A stretch of 64,000 nt of DNA, taken from positions 393,953-457,952 of the forward strand of contig NZ_BBYJ01000007.1 in assembly GCF_001528665.1 (NCBI RefSeq), written 5' to 3'. Position numbers and translations under genes: made by a program. Under the pieces are notes generated by a model. It saw only the letters and a program-made list of their open reading frames with translations. It had not been told where the DNA came from and searched no databases. Position 1 is the stretch's first letter; every line of letters begins with the position of its first letter. The stretch is from Microtetraspora malaysiensis (GTDB lineage: Bacteria; Actinomycetota; Actinomycetes; Streptosporangiales; Streptosporangiaceae). Shown here in pieces: positions 18,585-27,569 of the stretch.

Positions 18585-19214
18585 TCAGCCCCTCGCGCGC
18601 CTGCGCGCCACTCCGACCGCGACCGCGGCGGCCACGACGACGATCGCGGTCGCGCCTACGGGCATGCCGGAGTCCTCCTCGGGCGCGCCCGCCGCCGTGC
18701 CGCCACCACCCGCGTGCGGGGCGCGGGTGGGGATCTTCGTGGGCGTGTGCTCGGGGGCGGGCTTCCCGGTGACCTTGAGGGAGGCGCTGCCGATGTCGTT
18801 GGTGGCCTCACAGCGCACCTCGACCTTGTAGCCGCCCGGCTTGGCATCGGCCCGGACATTGGCGCCGCCACGGACCTGCGGGACGCCCGGAGTCGAGTCG
18901 GGCGAGGCCGTGTCGGTGGGCGCGACCAGCGTCACCAGGCCGGTGAACGCCTCCGAGCGCGCGGTGGCGCGATAGTCGGTGCCGCCCTGCGGCAGCGGGC
19001 AGTACGCCGTGATGTGGACGGTCCGAGTGGAGCCGCCCTCGACCTTGGCCGGGTCGACCGTGACCCGGATGTCCTGGCGGGGCACGGTGGCCGACGGCGA
19101 CGCCTGATCCTCCGATGCGGAGGGCGTGGATCCAGCCGTCTGCGCTTCAGCGGTACAGCCCAGCCCGCCGAGCAGGATCATTCCCGTGACGGCAGCAAGC
19201 CTGACCTTGATCAT
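18585..19214 (-). CDS. Secreted, C-terminally anchored lipoprotein-like protein, probable sortase partner
   Basis: 209 residues. The N-terminus (MIKVRLAAVTGMILLGGLGC) is a signal peptide ending in a lipobox-like LGGLGC with Cys20. A Ser/Thr/Ala-rich linker and an Ig-like or PKD-like region with two Cys (about residues 75-150) follow. After a Gly-rich linker comes a hydrophobic helix with basic end (VGATAIVVVAAAVAVGVARR). This resembles a cell-wall sorting tail, but no clear LPXTG is seen; EEDSGMP precedes the helix. Co-transcribed with the sortase. No known activity. Confidence 0.75.
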   Translation of the reverse strand: MIKVRLAAVTGMILLGGLGCTAEAQTAGSTPSASEDQASPSATVPRQDIRVTVDPAKVEGGSTRTVHITAYCPLPQGGTDYRATARSEAFTGLVTLVAPTDTASPDSTPGVPQVRGGANVRADAKPGGYKVEVRCEATNDIGSASLKVTGKPAPEHTPTKIPTRAPHAGGGGTAAGAPEEDSGMPVGATAIVVVAAAVAVGVARRRARG

Positions 19215-19286
19215 CCGACCACCCCTCCGGACCCTGTATACCCCGAAAATCTATGCCAATCCATGGCTAAGGATCTTCTTATTGGG

Positions 19287-19303
19287 TGATTCACAACGAA
19301 TCA
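19287..19303. promoter_or_regulatory. Palindrome upstream of the lipoprotein-sortase pair
   Basis: TGATTC-ACAAC-GAATCA, 6-bp arms, about 75 bp upstream of the lipoprotein ATG in the only AT-rich stretch of the 141-bp gap after tsaE. Candidate operator; the promoter itself is not clear. Confidence 0.35.
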
Positions 19304-19355
19304 GTTGGGCCCCAGATCAGGCCGGATATCGGCAGCCCCCGGGAGGAGGTTTCGG

Positions 19356-19811
19356 CTAGGCCAGAGACGCCGGGACGGCGGACCAGCGCTCGCCGACCCC
19401 GCGCAGCCGTACTCGCCGGTCCTCGCCCTCGGCGTCACGCTCGATGAGGACCTCCAGCCGGTCCTCGGCGAGGCCCTCGACGAGCCCCTCACCCCACTCG
19501 ACGACGGTGACCGAGTCCTCAAGGGAGGCGTCCAGGTCGAGATCGTCGACCTCAAGCGCGCCGCCGATGCGGTACGCGTCCACGTGCACCAGGGCCGGAC
19601 CGCCGGACAGCGACGGATGGACCCGCGCGATGACGAACGTCGGCGACGTGATCGGGCCGCGCACCTTCAGCCCCTCGCCGATGCCCTGCACCAGCGTGGT
19701 CTTCCCCGCCCCGAGAGGCCCGGTGAGCACCACCAGGTCACCCGGGCGCAGCAATTCCGCGACCTCCGCGCCCAGTGCCCGTGTCTCCTCGGTGGTACGG
19801 ACGGTTCTCAC
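19356..19811 (-). CDS. tsaE: t6A synthesis ATPase TsaE
   Basis: 151 residues. The P-loop (VLTGPLGAGKTTLVQGIGEG) lies near residue 30, followed by SPTFVIARVH and VHVDAYRI, typical of this small ATPase that drives TsaB-TsaD turnover. GTG 19811 is chosen because GGAGGAG sits 6 nt upstream; an ATG at 19865 would add 18 residues not seen in the family. Usually next to tsaB, but here two genes intervene. Confidence 0.92.
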   Translation of the reverse strand: MRTVRTTEETRALGAEVAELLRPGDLVVLTGPLGAGKTTLVQGIGEGLKVRGPITSPTFVIARVHPSLSGGPALVHVDAYRIGGALEVDDLDLDASLEDSVTVVEWGEGLVEGLAEDRLEVLIERDAEGEDRRVRLRGVGERWSAVPASLA

Positions 19812-19890
19812 TGGTCGCTCCTCCGCCCGGCCGGGATCACCCAGCCGCTCGCCTGACTTCCACACCGGTAACTCACTGTACGGGTGCGCT

Positions 19891-20084
19891 CATGGCGCTC
19901 GCTCCGCACTTATGGCGCTCGCTCCGCTCGCGCGGGCTCGGGGCGCCCTCAGTCGATGTCTTCCCTCGTCACTCGGGGCCTCGTCCCTCAGCCCACTCGA
20001 TCCTCAGTCCAGACACCGCCGCGCCCCGAGCGTGATGGTTCAGCACTGTAATCAGTGAGGTGCTTGCGCGGGCTCGGGGCGCCC
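19891..20084. repeat. Dispersed intergenic repeat, copy C
   Basis: Same orientation and modules as copy A: opening CTCGCGCGGGCTCGGGGC (from 19927), core GATGTCTTCCCTCGTCAC (from 19955), CCTCAGTCCAGACACCGCC (from 20003), GCGCCCCGAGC (20021-20031), and closing GCGCGGGCTCGGGGCGCCC (20066-20084). The first part GGCGCTCGCTCCGC is itself duplicated (19894 and 19914). The closing end lies 13 nt from the stop of the hydrolase gene, so it may also affect that gene's 3' end. Confidence 0.85.
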
Positions 20085-20097
20085 TTTCGGCGGGGGA

Positions 20098-21150
20098 TCA
20101 GGATTGGTCGCGTTCGACGCGCTTGAGGAGCTCGCGGAGCGCGTTGTTGACCGCGGCCGGGCTCTCCAGCTGGACGAGGTGCGACGCGTTGGAGACGGTG
20201 GTGAGCTGGCCCGTCGGCACGGCCGCGGCGATGGCACGGCTGTGGTCGGGCGGGGTCAGCCAGTCGCGCTCGCCGACGATGATCGAGGTGGGGACGTTGT
20301 TGAGCACGTCGAGCGCGGTCAGCTTGTCGTGGGACATGAGCGCCGGATAGAAGTCCGCGATCACCTCGGACGGGGTGGCCCTGATCATGGACTCGACGAA
20401 GTCCACCACGGTCGGGCTGACGTTCTTGGAATCGCCGAACCCGAGATGGCGCACGGCGAGGAAGGCGACGTCGTTGCCCGCCTCGCGCCCCCGGTCCACC
20501 AGCTCGCCGCGCTTGCGCATGATCGACACCGCCGACGGGACCGCCTTGTGCACGACCTTCGACATCAGCGCGGGCAGGCCGAGCGTGAGCTCGGCGAGCT
20601 TGCCCGCCGACGTGGAGATGAGCGCCACGCCGCGCACCTTGTCGTCGAACAGCTCCGGCCGCCGCTCCGCCAGCGCCATGATCGTCATGCCGCCCATGGA
20701 GTGGCCGACGAGCACGCACGGGCCGGGAACCAGTTTCTCGATCACGAGCGCGAGGTCCTCGCCCAGGCGCTCGATCGTGCAGTCGCTCGCCTCCGCCCGC
20801 GCCGACGCGCCGTGGCAGCGCTGGTCCCACGTCACCAGCCGGTACGTCCCGCGCAGCTCGCGCCGCTGGTAGTGCCAGGAGTCCGAAGCCAGGCAGTAGC
20901 CGTGGCACAGCACCACGGTGAGGGGAGCGTCCTCCGGGCCCTCGACCTCGGCGTGGATCAGCACGCCGTCGGAGGTGGTCAGCGTCACCTCGCGGCCGCG
21001 GATCTCGCCGAAGGGCTCACTCGCCTCCAGGTCGGGGCGCAGCCGTATCCGGCCGACGGCGTACCGCTTCGCCATGGCCGCTGCCGCCGCGCCCGCCGAG
21101 GCGGCGCCCACGACGGCACCGGCGAGCCCGACCTTGCGGCGTGTGCTCAT
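20098..21150 (-). CDS. Alpha/beta hydrolase
   Basis: 350 residues. An N-terminal hydrophobic segment (about residues 8-27) may be a membrane anchor or signal peptide. The fold shows VVLCHGYCLASDSW (oxyanion region), VLVGHSMGGMTIMALA (nucleophile Ser), IIVGERDWLTPPDHS (acid) and SNASHLVQLESP (catalytic His). The neighbour of alr in several actinobacteria is such a hydrolase of unknown substrate. Ends close to repeat copy C. Confidence 0.88.
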   Translation of the reverse strand: MSTRRKVGLAGAVVGAASAGAAAAAMAKRYAVGRIRLRPDLEASEPFGEIRGREVTLTTSDGVLIHAEVEGPEDAPLTVVLCHGYCLASDSWHYQRRELRGTYRLVTWDQRCHGASARAEASDCTIERLGEDLALVIEKLVPGPCVLVGHSMGGMTIMALAERRPELFDDKVRGVALISTSAGKLAELTLGLPALMSKVVHKAVPSAVSIMRKRGELVDRGREAGNDVAFLAVRHLGFGDSKNVSPTVVDFVESMIRATPSEVIADFYPALMSHDKLTALDVLNNVPTSIIVGERDWLTPPDHSRAIAAAVPTGQLTTVSNASHLVQLESPAAVNNALRELLKRVERDQS

Positions 21151-21206
21151 TCCTGCCCTCCTCGTGACGGCGGCGCGCTGCCGGCCCGGTCCACGTGATC
21201 TCTCCG

Positions 21207-22361
21207 CTAGTCCGCGTAAACGCGCGGGACGCGGGATCCGATCCTGGTCACGATCTCATGGGTGATCGTGCCGAGGGAATCGGCCCACTCCTGGCAGGTG
21301 GGCTCGCCTCGCGTGCCGGGCCCGAAGAGGATCACCTCGTCACCCTCGGCGACGGCGTCGTCGCCCGCGTCCACGACGAACTGGTCCATGCAGACCCGGC
21401 CCGAGACGCGCCGCCGGTGGCCGGCGAGCAGCACCTCCGCCCGGTTGGTGGCACCCCGCAGGATGCCGTCCGCGTAGCCGAGGGGCACCAACGCAAGCGT
21501 CGTCTCGCGCTCGGTGACGTACAGGTGGCCGTAGGAGACGCCGGAGCCGGCGGGGACCCGCTTGGCCTGGGCGAGCCGCGCCACGAGCGTCATGGCCGGG
21601 CGCAGCCCGAAGTCTCCCATCTCGGGGATCGGGCTCAGTCCGTACGAGGCGATGCCCGGCCGGACCATGTCGTACCGCGCCTGGGGCAGGGTGAAGGTGG
21701 CGGCGGAGTTGGCGATGTGGCGGATCGCGTCGCTCGGCACGCGCATCGCGTCGGCGATCCGCAGCGCCTCGCCGAACGCGGCGAGCTGCGCCTCGGTGGC
21801 CGGGTGCCCGGGGATGTCCGCGCAGGCGAAGTGGGACCACATGCCCGCGATCTCGACGACGCCCTCGGCCCGCGCGGCCAGCGCGGACTCGATCAGCGCG
21901 GGCCAGGCCGACAGCGGCGCGCCGCCGCGCGACATCCCGGTGTCCACCTCCAGGTGGACCCGGGCGGTGCGGCCGGTGCGCGCCGCGGCGGCCACGATGG
22001 CGTCGATCAGCCAGGGGGCGCTCGCGGACAGCTCCACGCCCTGGAGCAGCGCCTCGTCCAGCGGCTCGTCCGGCGTGATGAGCCAGGCGAGGATCGGCGC
22101 GGTGATCCCCTCCGCGCGCAGCGCCAGCGCCTCGCGGACGAACGCGGTGCCCAGCCTCGTCGCCCCGCCCTCCAGGGCGGCCCGCGCGGAGGGGACCAGG
22201 CCGTGGCCGTAGGCGTCGGCCTTCACCGCGACCATGACGTCGGCGCCGGCCGCCTGCTCGCTGAGGAGTCCGACGTTGTGCCGGATCGCCGCGAGGTCCA
22301 CCCTCGCCTCGGCAGGGGTCCGGACCTGGTCTTTTGTGTCGACGACGATCGGGAAACTCAT
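21207..22361 (-). CDS. alr: Alanine racemase
   Basis: Interconverts L- and D-alanine for peptidoglycan. 384 residues with PLP-dependent fold III. The PLP lysine is in VMVAVKADAYGHGLVPSA near residue 45, with YGLSPIPEMG, the barrel region MWSHFACAD, and the C-terminal SGRVCMDQFVVDAG containing the second-domain catalytic region. 40 nt from nnr upstream. Confidence 0.96.
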   Translation of the reverse strand: MSFPIVVDTKDQVRTPAEARVDLAAIRHNVGLLSEQAAGADVMVAVKADAYGHGLVPSARAALEGGATRLGTAFVREALALRAEGITAPILAWLITPDEPLDEALLQGVELSASAPWLIDAIVAAAARTGRTARVHLEVDTGMSRGGAPLSAWPALIESALAARAEGVVEIAGMWSHFACADIPGHPATEAQLAAFGEALRIADAMRVPSDAIRHIANSAATFTLPQARYDMVRPGIASYGLSPIPEMGDFGLRPAMTLVARLAQAKRVPAGSGVSYGHLYVTERETTLALVPLGYADGILRGATNRAEVLLAGHRRRVSGRVCMDQFVVDAGDDAVAEGDEVILFGPGTRGEPTCQEWADSLGTITHEIVTRIGSRVPRVYAD

Positions 22362-22401
22362 CGTTCCAGTTTGTCAGGTGATCGCGACCGGTCGGGCCGT
22401 G

Positions 22402-23907
22402 TCACAGCGCGCGGACCACGTCGGGAAGGGCCTCGGCCACGTCGAGCGCCGCGATCGCCGCCTCGCCGCCGGGCCGCGCGCCGCGCGCGGAGCCGGCCGC
22501 CGCGACCCGCCCCGCGAGCCCGTGCAGGTACGCGGCGCAGGACGCGGCGTCGTAGCAGCTCAGCCCGCCGGCGAGCAGGGCGCCCGCGATGCCGGACAGG
22601 ACGTCTCCCGTGCCGCCGGTGGCCAGCCACGGCGTTCCGGTGGAGTTGACCCGCACCGGCCGGTCCTCCTCGGCCACCAGGGTGGTGGACCCCTTCAGCA
22701 GCACGGTCGCGCCCAGCTCGTGCGCCGCGCGGCGGACGTGCTCGATCCGCCGCGCCTCGACGTCCTCGCGCGGCACGTCGAGCAGCCGCGCCAGCTCCCC
22801 CGCGTGCGGGGTGAGCAGCGTCGGCCCTGTCCTGCGCAGCAGCGACCTGTCCCGGGCGACGTGGGTGAGGCCGTCGGCGTCCACGAGGACGGGCAGGCCG
22901 GTGCCCAGGATCTCGGCGACGAGGTCGCGGGCGTGCGACCCGGTGCCGAGGCCCGGCCCGACCACCCACGCCTGCACCCGGCCGATGTCGCCGAGCACGC
23001 CTGCCGAGCCGGGGGCGAGCACCGTCGTGACGGCCTCGGGCCAGCGGGCCCTGACGTAGTGGACGGGCTCCTCGACGCTCGCGAAGCGCACCATCCCCGC
23101 CCCGGCGCGTACGGCGCCGCCCACGGAGAGCACGGCCGCGCCGGTGAAGGTGTCGCTCCCGGCCACGATGCCGATGACGCCCCTGCGGTATTTGTCCGAC
23201 TCGGCGGCCGGGCTCGGCAGCAGGCCGGCGACGTCGCCGGCGGTCAGCGCGGCCACGTCCGCGTCCGGCAGGTACGGCCCGAGCCCGATGTCCACCAGCT
23301 CCACCGTCCCGCAGAACGACGCGCCCGGATCGACCAGCAGACCGATCTTGTACGCGCCGAACGTCACGGTCGCGTGGGCCCGGACCGCGGACCCGTCCAC
23401 GCGGCCGGTGCTCGCGTCCACCCCGCTCGGCACGTCCACCGCGACCACCAGGCCGGGAGCGTCCGCGACGAGCCCGGCCAGCGTGCCGTACGGCTCGCGC
23501 AGCGCGCCCGCGCTCCCGATGCCGACCAGGCCGTCCATGACGAGGTCGGCGGCGGAGACCAGCTCGCGGGCCGCGTCGGGGGCGAACTCGACGGCCCGGC
23601 CGCCCGCGGCGCGCAGCGCGGCCAGGCCCGCCTGGTGGGCGCGCGACCCGGCGAGGATCGCGTCCACCCGGGCGCCCCGCGCGGCCAGCCGGGCCCCGGC
23701 GTACAGGGCGTCTCCCCCGTTGTCACCGCTCCCGATCAGCAGGACGACGCGGGAGCCGTACACGCGGCCGCGGACGCGGGCGAGCGCCCGGGCACAGGCG
23801 GAGGCGAGCCCGGAGGCGGCGCGGCTCATCAGGGTGCCCTCGGGCAGTCGCGCCATCAGCGCCCGCTCGGCGGCCCTGATCTGGTCGGAGGTGTACGCGG
23901 TCCGCAT
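22402..23907 (-). CDS. nnr: Bifunctional NAD(P)H-hydrate epimerase / ADP-dependent dehydratase
   Basis: Repairs hydrated NAD(P)H. 501 residues: the N-terminal YjeF epimerase half (MRTAYTSDQIRAAERALMAR, LIGSGDNGGDALYAGARLA, VDVPSGVDASTG) and a C-terminal ribokinase-like half (KYRRGVIGIVAGSDTFTGAA, LTPHAGELARLLD, TPWLATGGTGDVLSGIAGAL). ATG 23907 is chosen by family start. No clear ribosome site precedes it, so the message may be leaderless. Confidence 0.95.
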   Translation of the reverse strand: MRTAYTSDQIRAAERALMARLPEGTLMSRAASGLASACARALARVRGRVYGSRVVLLIGSGDNGGDALYAGARLAARGARVDAILAGSRAHQAGLAALRAAGGRAVEFAPDAARELVSAADLVMDGLVGIGSAGALREPYGTLAGLVADAPGLVVAVDVPSGVDASTGRVDGSAVRAHATVTFGAYKIGLLVDPGASFCGTVELVDIGLGPYLPDADVAALTAGDVAGLLPSPAAESDKYRRGVIGIVAGSDTFTGAAVLSVGGAVRAGAGMVRFASVEEPVHYVRARWPEAVTTVLAPGSAGVLGDIGRVQAWVVGPGLGTGSHARDLVAEILGTGLPVLVDADGLTHVARDRSLLRRTGPTLLTPHAGELARLLDVPREDVEARRIEHVRRAAHELGATVLLKGSTTLVAEEDRPVRVNSTGTPWLATGGTGDVLSGIAGALLAGGLSCYDAASCAAYLHGLAGRVAAAGSARGARPGGEAAIAALDVAEALPDVVRAL

Positions 23908-24036
23908 GGGTCCGACGCTATCCCGGGGACGATCACGCGCGCGACGACCGGTCGCGGCGCGTGACGGCGAGGCGCCGCCAGCCCGCCCGCCCACGCGCAC
24001 CTGGCCGCGGCCGGCGCCCATCGACGAGAGAGGGGC

Positions 24037-24387
24037 CTACGACTCGGCGATCACGTAGGCGATGGCGACGCCTCCGTCATGGGTCAGGGAGATGTGCCAC
24101 CTCTTGACCCCGAGGGCGCGGGCCGCCTCGCCCGCCGTGCCGGTGACGCGGAGCAGGGGCCGGCCGTTCTCGTCATTGACGACCTCGGCCTCGGCGTGGG
24201 CGGTTCCGGGCGGGCAGCCGAGGGCCTTGGCGACCGCCTCCTTCGCGGCGAACCTGGCGGCCAGCGACTCCGTGCGCAGCCCGCGCTCCGCCTCGGTGAA
24301 CAGCCGCTCCCGGAGTGCGGGGGTGCGCTCCAGCGTGGCGCCGAACCTCGCCACGTCGACGACGTCGACTCCGATTCCCAGGATCAC
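24037..24387 (-). CDS. acpS: Holo-[acyl-carrier-protein] synthase
   Basis: Moves 4'-phosphopantetheine from CoA to apo-ACP. 116 residues, the normal AcpS size. The Mg-binding [12 protein letters not shown] lies near the N-terminus, [13 protein letters not shown] at about residues 45-57 carries the catalytic Glu/Lys, and [16 protein letters not shown] closes the fold. Divergent from coaA, which makes its CoA supply. Confidence 0.95.
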   Translation of the reverse strand: MILGIGVDVVDVARFGATLERTPALRERLFTEAERGLRTESLAARFAAKEAVAKALGCPPGTAHAEAEVVNDENGRPLLRVTGTAGEAARALGVKRWHISLTHDGGVAIAYVIAES

Positions 24388-24486
24388 AGGGCGAGGCTAC
24401 CCGCCCTCCGGCCGTCCGGACCCGACCCGCCGGAGCGCCGCGGGCCGGCTCGCCCATGTCACCCGTGCACCATTTTGTGCCAATTT

Positions 24487-24503
24487 GCCCCCAATTTGGG
24501 GGC
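24487..24503. promoter_or_regulatory. 17-bp palindrome between acpS and coaA
   Basis: GCCCCCAA-T-TTGGGGGC is a perfect palindrome about centred in the 243-bp divergent intergenic region. It fits an operator controlling acpS, coaA or both. No known consensus recognised. Confidence 0.45.
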
Positions 24504-24630
24504 TGTCGGTCGCTGCCGACTCCTTGGAGCCCCATCCCATTCCCCGGAATCCGCGGCCGCAATCCACCGGTTTCATCCACAGGCTGTGTACCGCTCCCGA
24601 CCGAAGACGTTTTCGACCGGCTGAGTAGGC

Positions 24631-25563
24631 TTGGCCGACGTGGCAGATGGAGACGTGTACGTCGAGCTCAGCCGTGCCCAGTGGAGGGACCTCCGCAAGA
24701 GCACGCCGCTGACCCTCACCGAGGCGGACCTGGAGGATCTGCGCGGCGTCGACGATCCGATCGACCTCGCGGAGGTCACCGACATCTACCTCCCGCTGAC
24801 CCGGCTGCTCAACCTCCACTTCACCGGGTCCCGCCAGCGCAGCGCCGCCGTGGGGGCCTTCCTCGGCGAGCGCGACGAGCGCGTGCCGTACGTGCTGGGC
24901 ATCGCGGGCAGCGTCGCGGTCGGCAAGTCGACCACAGCCAGGGTGCTGCACGCCCTGCTGGCCCGCTGGCCCGAGCACCCCCGGGTCGATCTGATCACCA
25001 CCGACAGCTTCCTCTACCCGAACAAGGTGTTGGAGGAGCGCGGCATCATGCACCGCAAGGGCTTCCCGGAGAGCTACGACCGGCGGGCGCTGGTCAAGTT
25101 CGTCGCCGACGTGAAGGCGGGCACCCCGGAGGTGACCGCCCCGATCTACAGCCACCTGGAGTACGACATCGTGCCCGGGGCGAGCCAGAAGGTGCGGCGT
25201 CCGGACATCCTCATCGTCGAGGGCCTCAACGTGCTGCAGCCCGCGCCGCCCACGTCCCTCGCCGTGTGCGACTACTTCGACTTCTCGATCTACGTGGACG
25301 CCCGGATCGAGGACATCAGGTCCTGGTACATCGACCGGTTCCACAAGCTGCGCCGCACGGCGTTCGCCGACCCCAAGTCGTACTTCGCGCACATCGCGGA
25401 CCTGTCGTACGAGGAGGCGACCGAGTTCGCCAAGAACGTGTGGCGTGACATCAACGAGCGCAACCTCGTCGACAACATCGCGCCCACCCGCGGCCGGGCC
25501 GGGCTGATCCTGCGCAAGGGACCCGACCACTCCATCAGCCGCATCCGGCTGCGCCGTACATAA
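24631..25563 (+). CDS. coaA: Pantothenate kinase, type I
   Basis: First step of CoA synthesis. 310 residues. The P-loop [17 protein letters not shown] lies near residue 91, with [25 protein letters not shown], and [12 protein letters not shown], all typical of prokaryotic CoaA, which is inhibited by CoA. The start is TTG 24631; GTG 24640 ([10 protein letters not shown]) is an equally possible start. Followed after 8 nt by the DUF389 gene. Confidence 0.95.
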   Translation: MADVADGDVYVELSRAQWRDLRKSTPLTLTEADLEDLRGVDDPIDLAEVTDIYLPLTRLLNLHFTGSRQRSAAVGAFLGERDERVPYVLGIAGSVAVGKSTTARVLHALLARWPEHPRVDLITTDSFLYPNKVLEERGIMHRKGFPESYDRRALVKFVADVKAGTPEVTAPIYSHLEYDIVPGASQKVRRPDILIVEGLNVLQPAPPTSLAVCDYFDFSIYVDARIEDIRSWYIDRFHKLRRTAFADPKSYFAHIADLSYEEATEFAKNVWRDINERNLVDNIAPTRGRAGLILRKGPDHSISRIRLRRT

Positions 25564-25571
25564 TCGTCGTC

Positions 25572-26585
25572 GTGCTGCATCTGCGCGTGATCATCCCGGC
25601 CGGGCGTACGGACCGGGTGCTGAAGGCGGTCGACCGGGCGACCGGGGTCGCCAACATCGTCGTGATGCCGAAGGCGGCGCGCCGCCCCAAGGGCGACGTG
25701 CTGCTGCTCGACGTGGCCCGCGAGGCGGCGAACGACCTGATCGAGGAGCTGAAAGGCCTCGGCCTCGAAGACGACGGCGCCATCGCGATCGAGAACGTCG
25801 AGCTGACGATCTCGCGCGCCGCCGAGGAGGCGCAGGAGCAGGCCCCGGGCGAGGGCGACGACGCGGTCATCTGGGACCAGCTCGCCCAGCGCGTGACCGC
25901 GGACTCCCGCGTTACCTGGGCGTTCCTGGCCTTCCTGGCGATCGCCACGCAGATCGCCGCGATCGGCGTGCTCATCCCGTCACAGATCCTGATCGTCGGC
26001 GCCATGGTGCTCGGCCCCGAGTTCGGCGCGGTCGCCGCGATCTGCTTCGGCCTCCTGCGCCGCGAGCCACGGCTGATCGCGGTGGCGGTGCGGACGCTGG
26101 CCGTCGGGTTCGGCGCGGCCATCCTGGTCACCTTCCTCTGCGCGTTCGTGTCGCGCGGCATCGGCTGGGTCGAGCCCGAGATGCTGCGGCACAACCAGGA
26201 GGTGTGGTTCATCGTCTCGCCGGACAGGTGGTCGTTCATCGTCGCCGTGCTGGCCGGCGCGGCGGGCGTGCTCTCGATCACGGCCGGCAAGTCCTCCGCC
26301 CTGGTGGGGGTCTTCATCTCGGTGACCACCGTCCCCGCCGCCGGTTACATGGCCGTCGCGATGGCACTCGGCCGCTGGGACGAGGTCGGCCACTCGCTGG
26401 CGCAGCTCGCCGTCAACATCGCCGGCATGGTGGCCGCCGGCACGGCGACCCTGTTCGCGCAGCGCTTCCTCTGGCAGCGGTACGGCGGCCGGGTCCCGGT
26501 CGTCTCCCCGCCGCCGCGCCCGGCGGCCCCCGCCGTACGGCACCGCGCCAACGGCGGGACCAGGCGCACCGGCACCAGGAGATGA
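25572..26585 (+). CDS. DUF389 family membrane protein
   Basis: 337 residues. Residues 1-85 form a small soluble alpha/beta domain (LHLRVIIPAGRTDRVLKAVD). Then come several membrane helices (AFLAFLAIATQIAAIGVLIP, ILIVGAMVLGPEFGAVAAIC, FIVAVLAGAAGVLSITAGKS, LVGVFISVTTVPAAGYMAVA). IVGAMVLGPEFG is the DUF389 signature. Function unknown, sometimes proposed as transport. GTG start, 8 nt after coaA, so likely co-transcribed. Basic, Pro-rich tail. Confidence 0.88.
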   Translation: MLHLRVIIPAGRTDRVLKAVDRATGVANIVVMPKAARRPKGDVLLLDVAREAANDLIEELKGLGLEDDGAIAIENVELTISRAAEEAQEQAPGEGDDAVIWDQLAQRVTADSRVTWAFLAFLAIATQIAAIGVLIPSQILIVGAMVLGPEFGAVAAICFGLLRREPRLIAVAVRTLAVGFGAAILVTFLCAFVSRGIGWVEPEMLRHNQEVWFIVSPDRWSFIVAVLAGAAGVLSITAGKSSALVGVFISVTTVPAAGYMAVAMALGRWDEVGHSLAQLAVNIAGMVAAGTATLFAQRFLWQRYGGRVPVVSPPPRPAAPAVRHRANGGTRRTGTRR

Positions 26586-26666
26586 GGCACCCCCGCCACG
26601 GTATGACAGACGGCTCCTCCTCTTGACGGAGGTATCGGAGGGTACCCGGCGAGTAGTCTGCGGATC

Positions 26667-27569
26667 ATGACAATCCTCGCAACCGAGGGTCTGACCAAGC
26701 GGTTTCCCCGTGTGACGGCGCTCGACCAGCTCTCGATCACCGTCGGCACCGGCGTGACCGGGCTCGTCGGCGCGAACGGCGCCGGCAAGTCCACGCTGAT
26801 CAAGATTCTGCTCGGCCTGCTCCCGGCCACCTCCGGCCGGGCCGAGGTGCTCGGCATGGACGCCGCCACCCGCGGGCCGGAGATCCGCCGTGTCGTCGGC
26901 TACATGCCCGAGCACGAATGCCTGCCGCCCGACCTGTCCGCCACCGAGTTCGTGGTGCACATGGCGCAGATGTCCGGCCTGCCGCGCACCGCCGCCCGCG
27001 AGCGGGCGGCCGACATCCTGCGGCACGTCGGCCTGCACGAGGAGCGGTACCGCCCGATCGGCGGCTACTCCACCGGCATGCGGCAGCGGGTCAAGCTGGC
27101 TCAGGCACTCGTCCACGATCCCCGGCTGGTCTTCCTGGACGAGCCGACCAACGGTCTCGACCCCCAGGGCCGTGACGACATGCTCGCGCTGATCCGGCGG
27201 GTCGGCGCCGAGTTCGGCATCAGCGTCCTGGTCACCTCCCACCTGCTCGGCGAGCTCGAGCGGGTGTGCGACCACGTCATCGTGATCGACGGCGGCGCCC
27301 TGCTCCGCTCGTCCGCGATCGGCGAGTTCACCCAGGCCACCCAGGCCATCGCCGTCGAGGTCGAGGAGGGACTCGAACCCCTCGCGGCCCGGCTGGCCGA
27401 GCTGGGCGAGGCGGTGGCGGTACAGGGCCGCATCCTGACCGTCCAGGTCCGCTCGGAGGGCACCTTCGACGCCGTACGCGACGCCGTCTGCGATCTCGAC
27501 CTCCACCTCGTCCGGCTCGAACAGCGTCGCGGCCGCATCGAGGACGTCTTCAAGGAGCCGGCGGCATGA
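26667..27569 (+). CDS. ABC transporter ATP-binding protein
   Basis: 300 residues. Walker A GANGAGKSTLI near residue 34, Q-loop region MPEHECLP, signature YSTGMRQRVKLAQAL, Walker B LVFLDEPTNGLD, and the H-loop TSHLL. The C-terminal extension is typical of ABC-2 type exporters. ATGA overlap with its permease downstream. First gene of a four-gene ATPase/permease/ATPase/permease run. Substrate unknown; drug or lipid export is common for the family. Confidence 0.92.
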   Translation: MTILATEGLTKRFPRVTALDQLSITVGTGVTGLVGANGAGKSTLIKILLGLLPATSGRAEVLGMDAATRGPEIRRVVGYMPEHECLPPDLSATEFVVHMAQMSGLPRTAARERAADILRHVGLHEERYRPIGGYSTGMRQRVKLAQALVHDPRLVFLDEPTNGLDPQGRDDMLALIRRVGAEFGISVLVTSHLLGELERVCDHVIVIDGGALLRSSAIGEFTQATQAIAVEVEEGLEPLAARLAELGEAVAVQGRILTVQVRSEGTFDAVRDAVCDLDLHLVRLEQRRGRIEDVFKEPAA

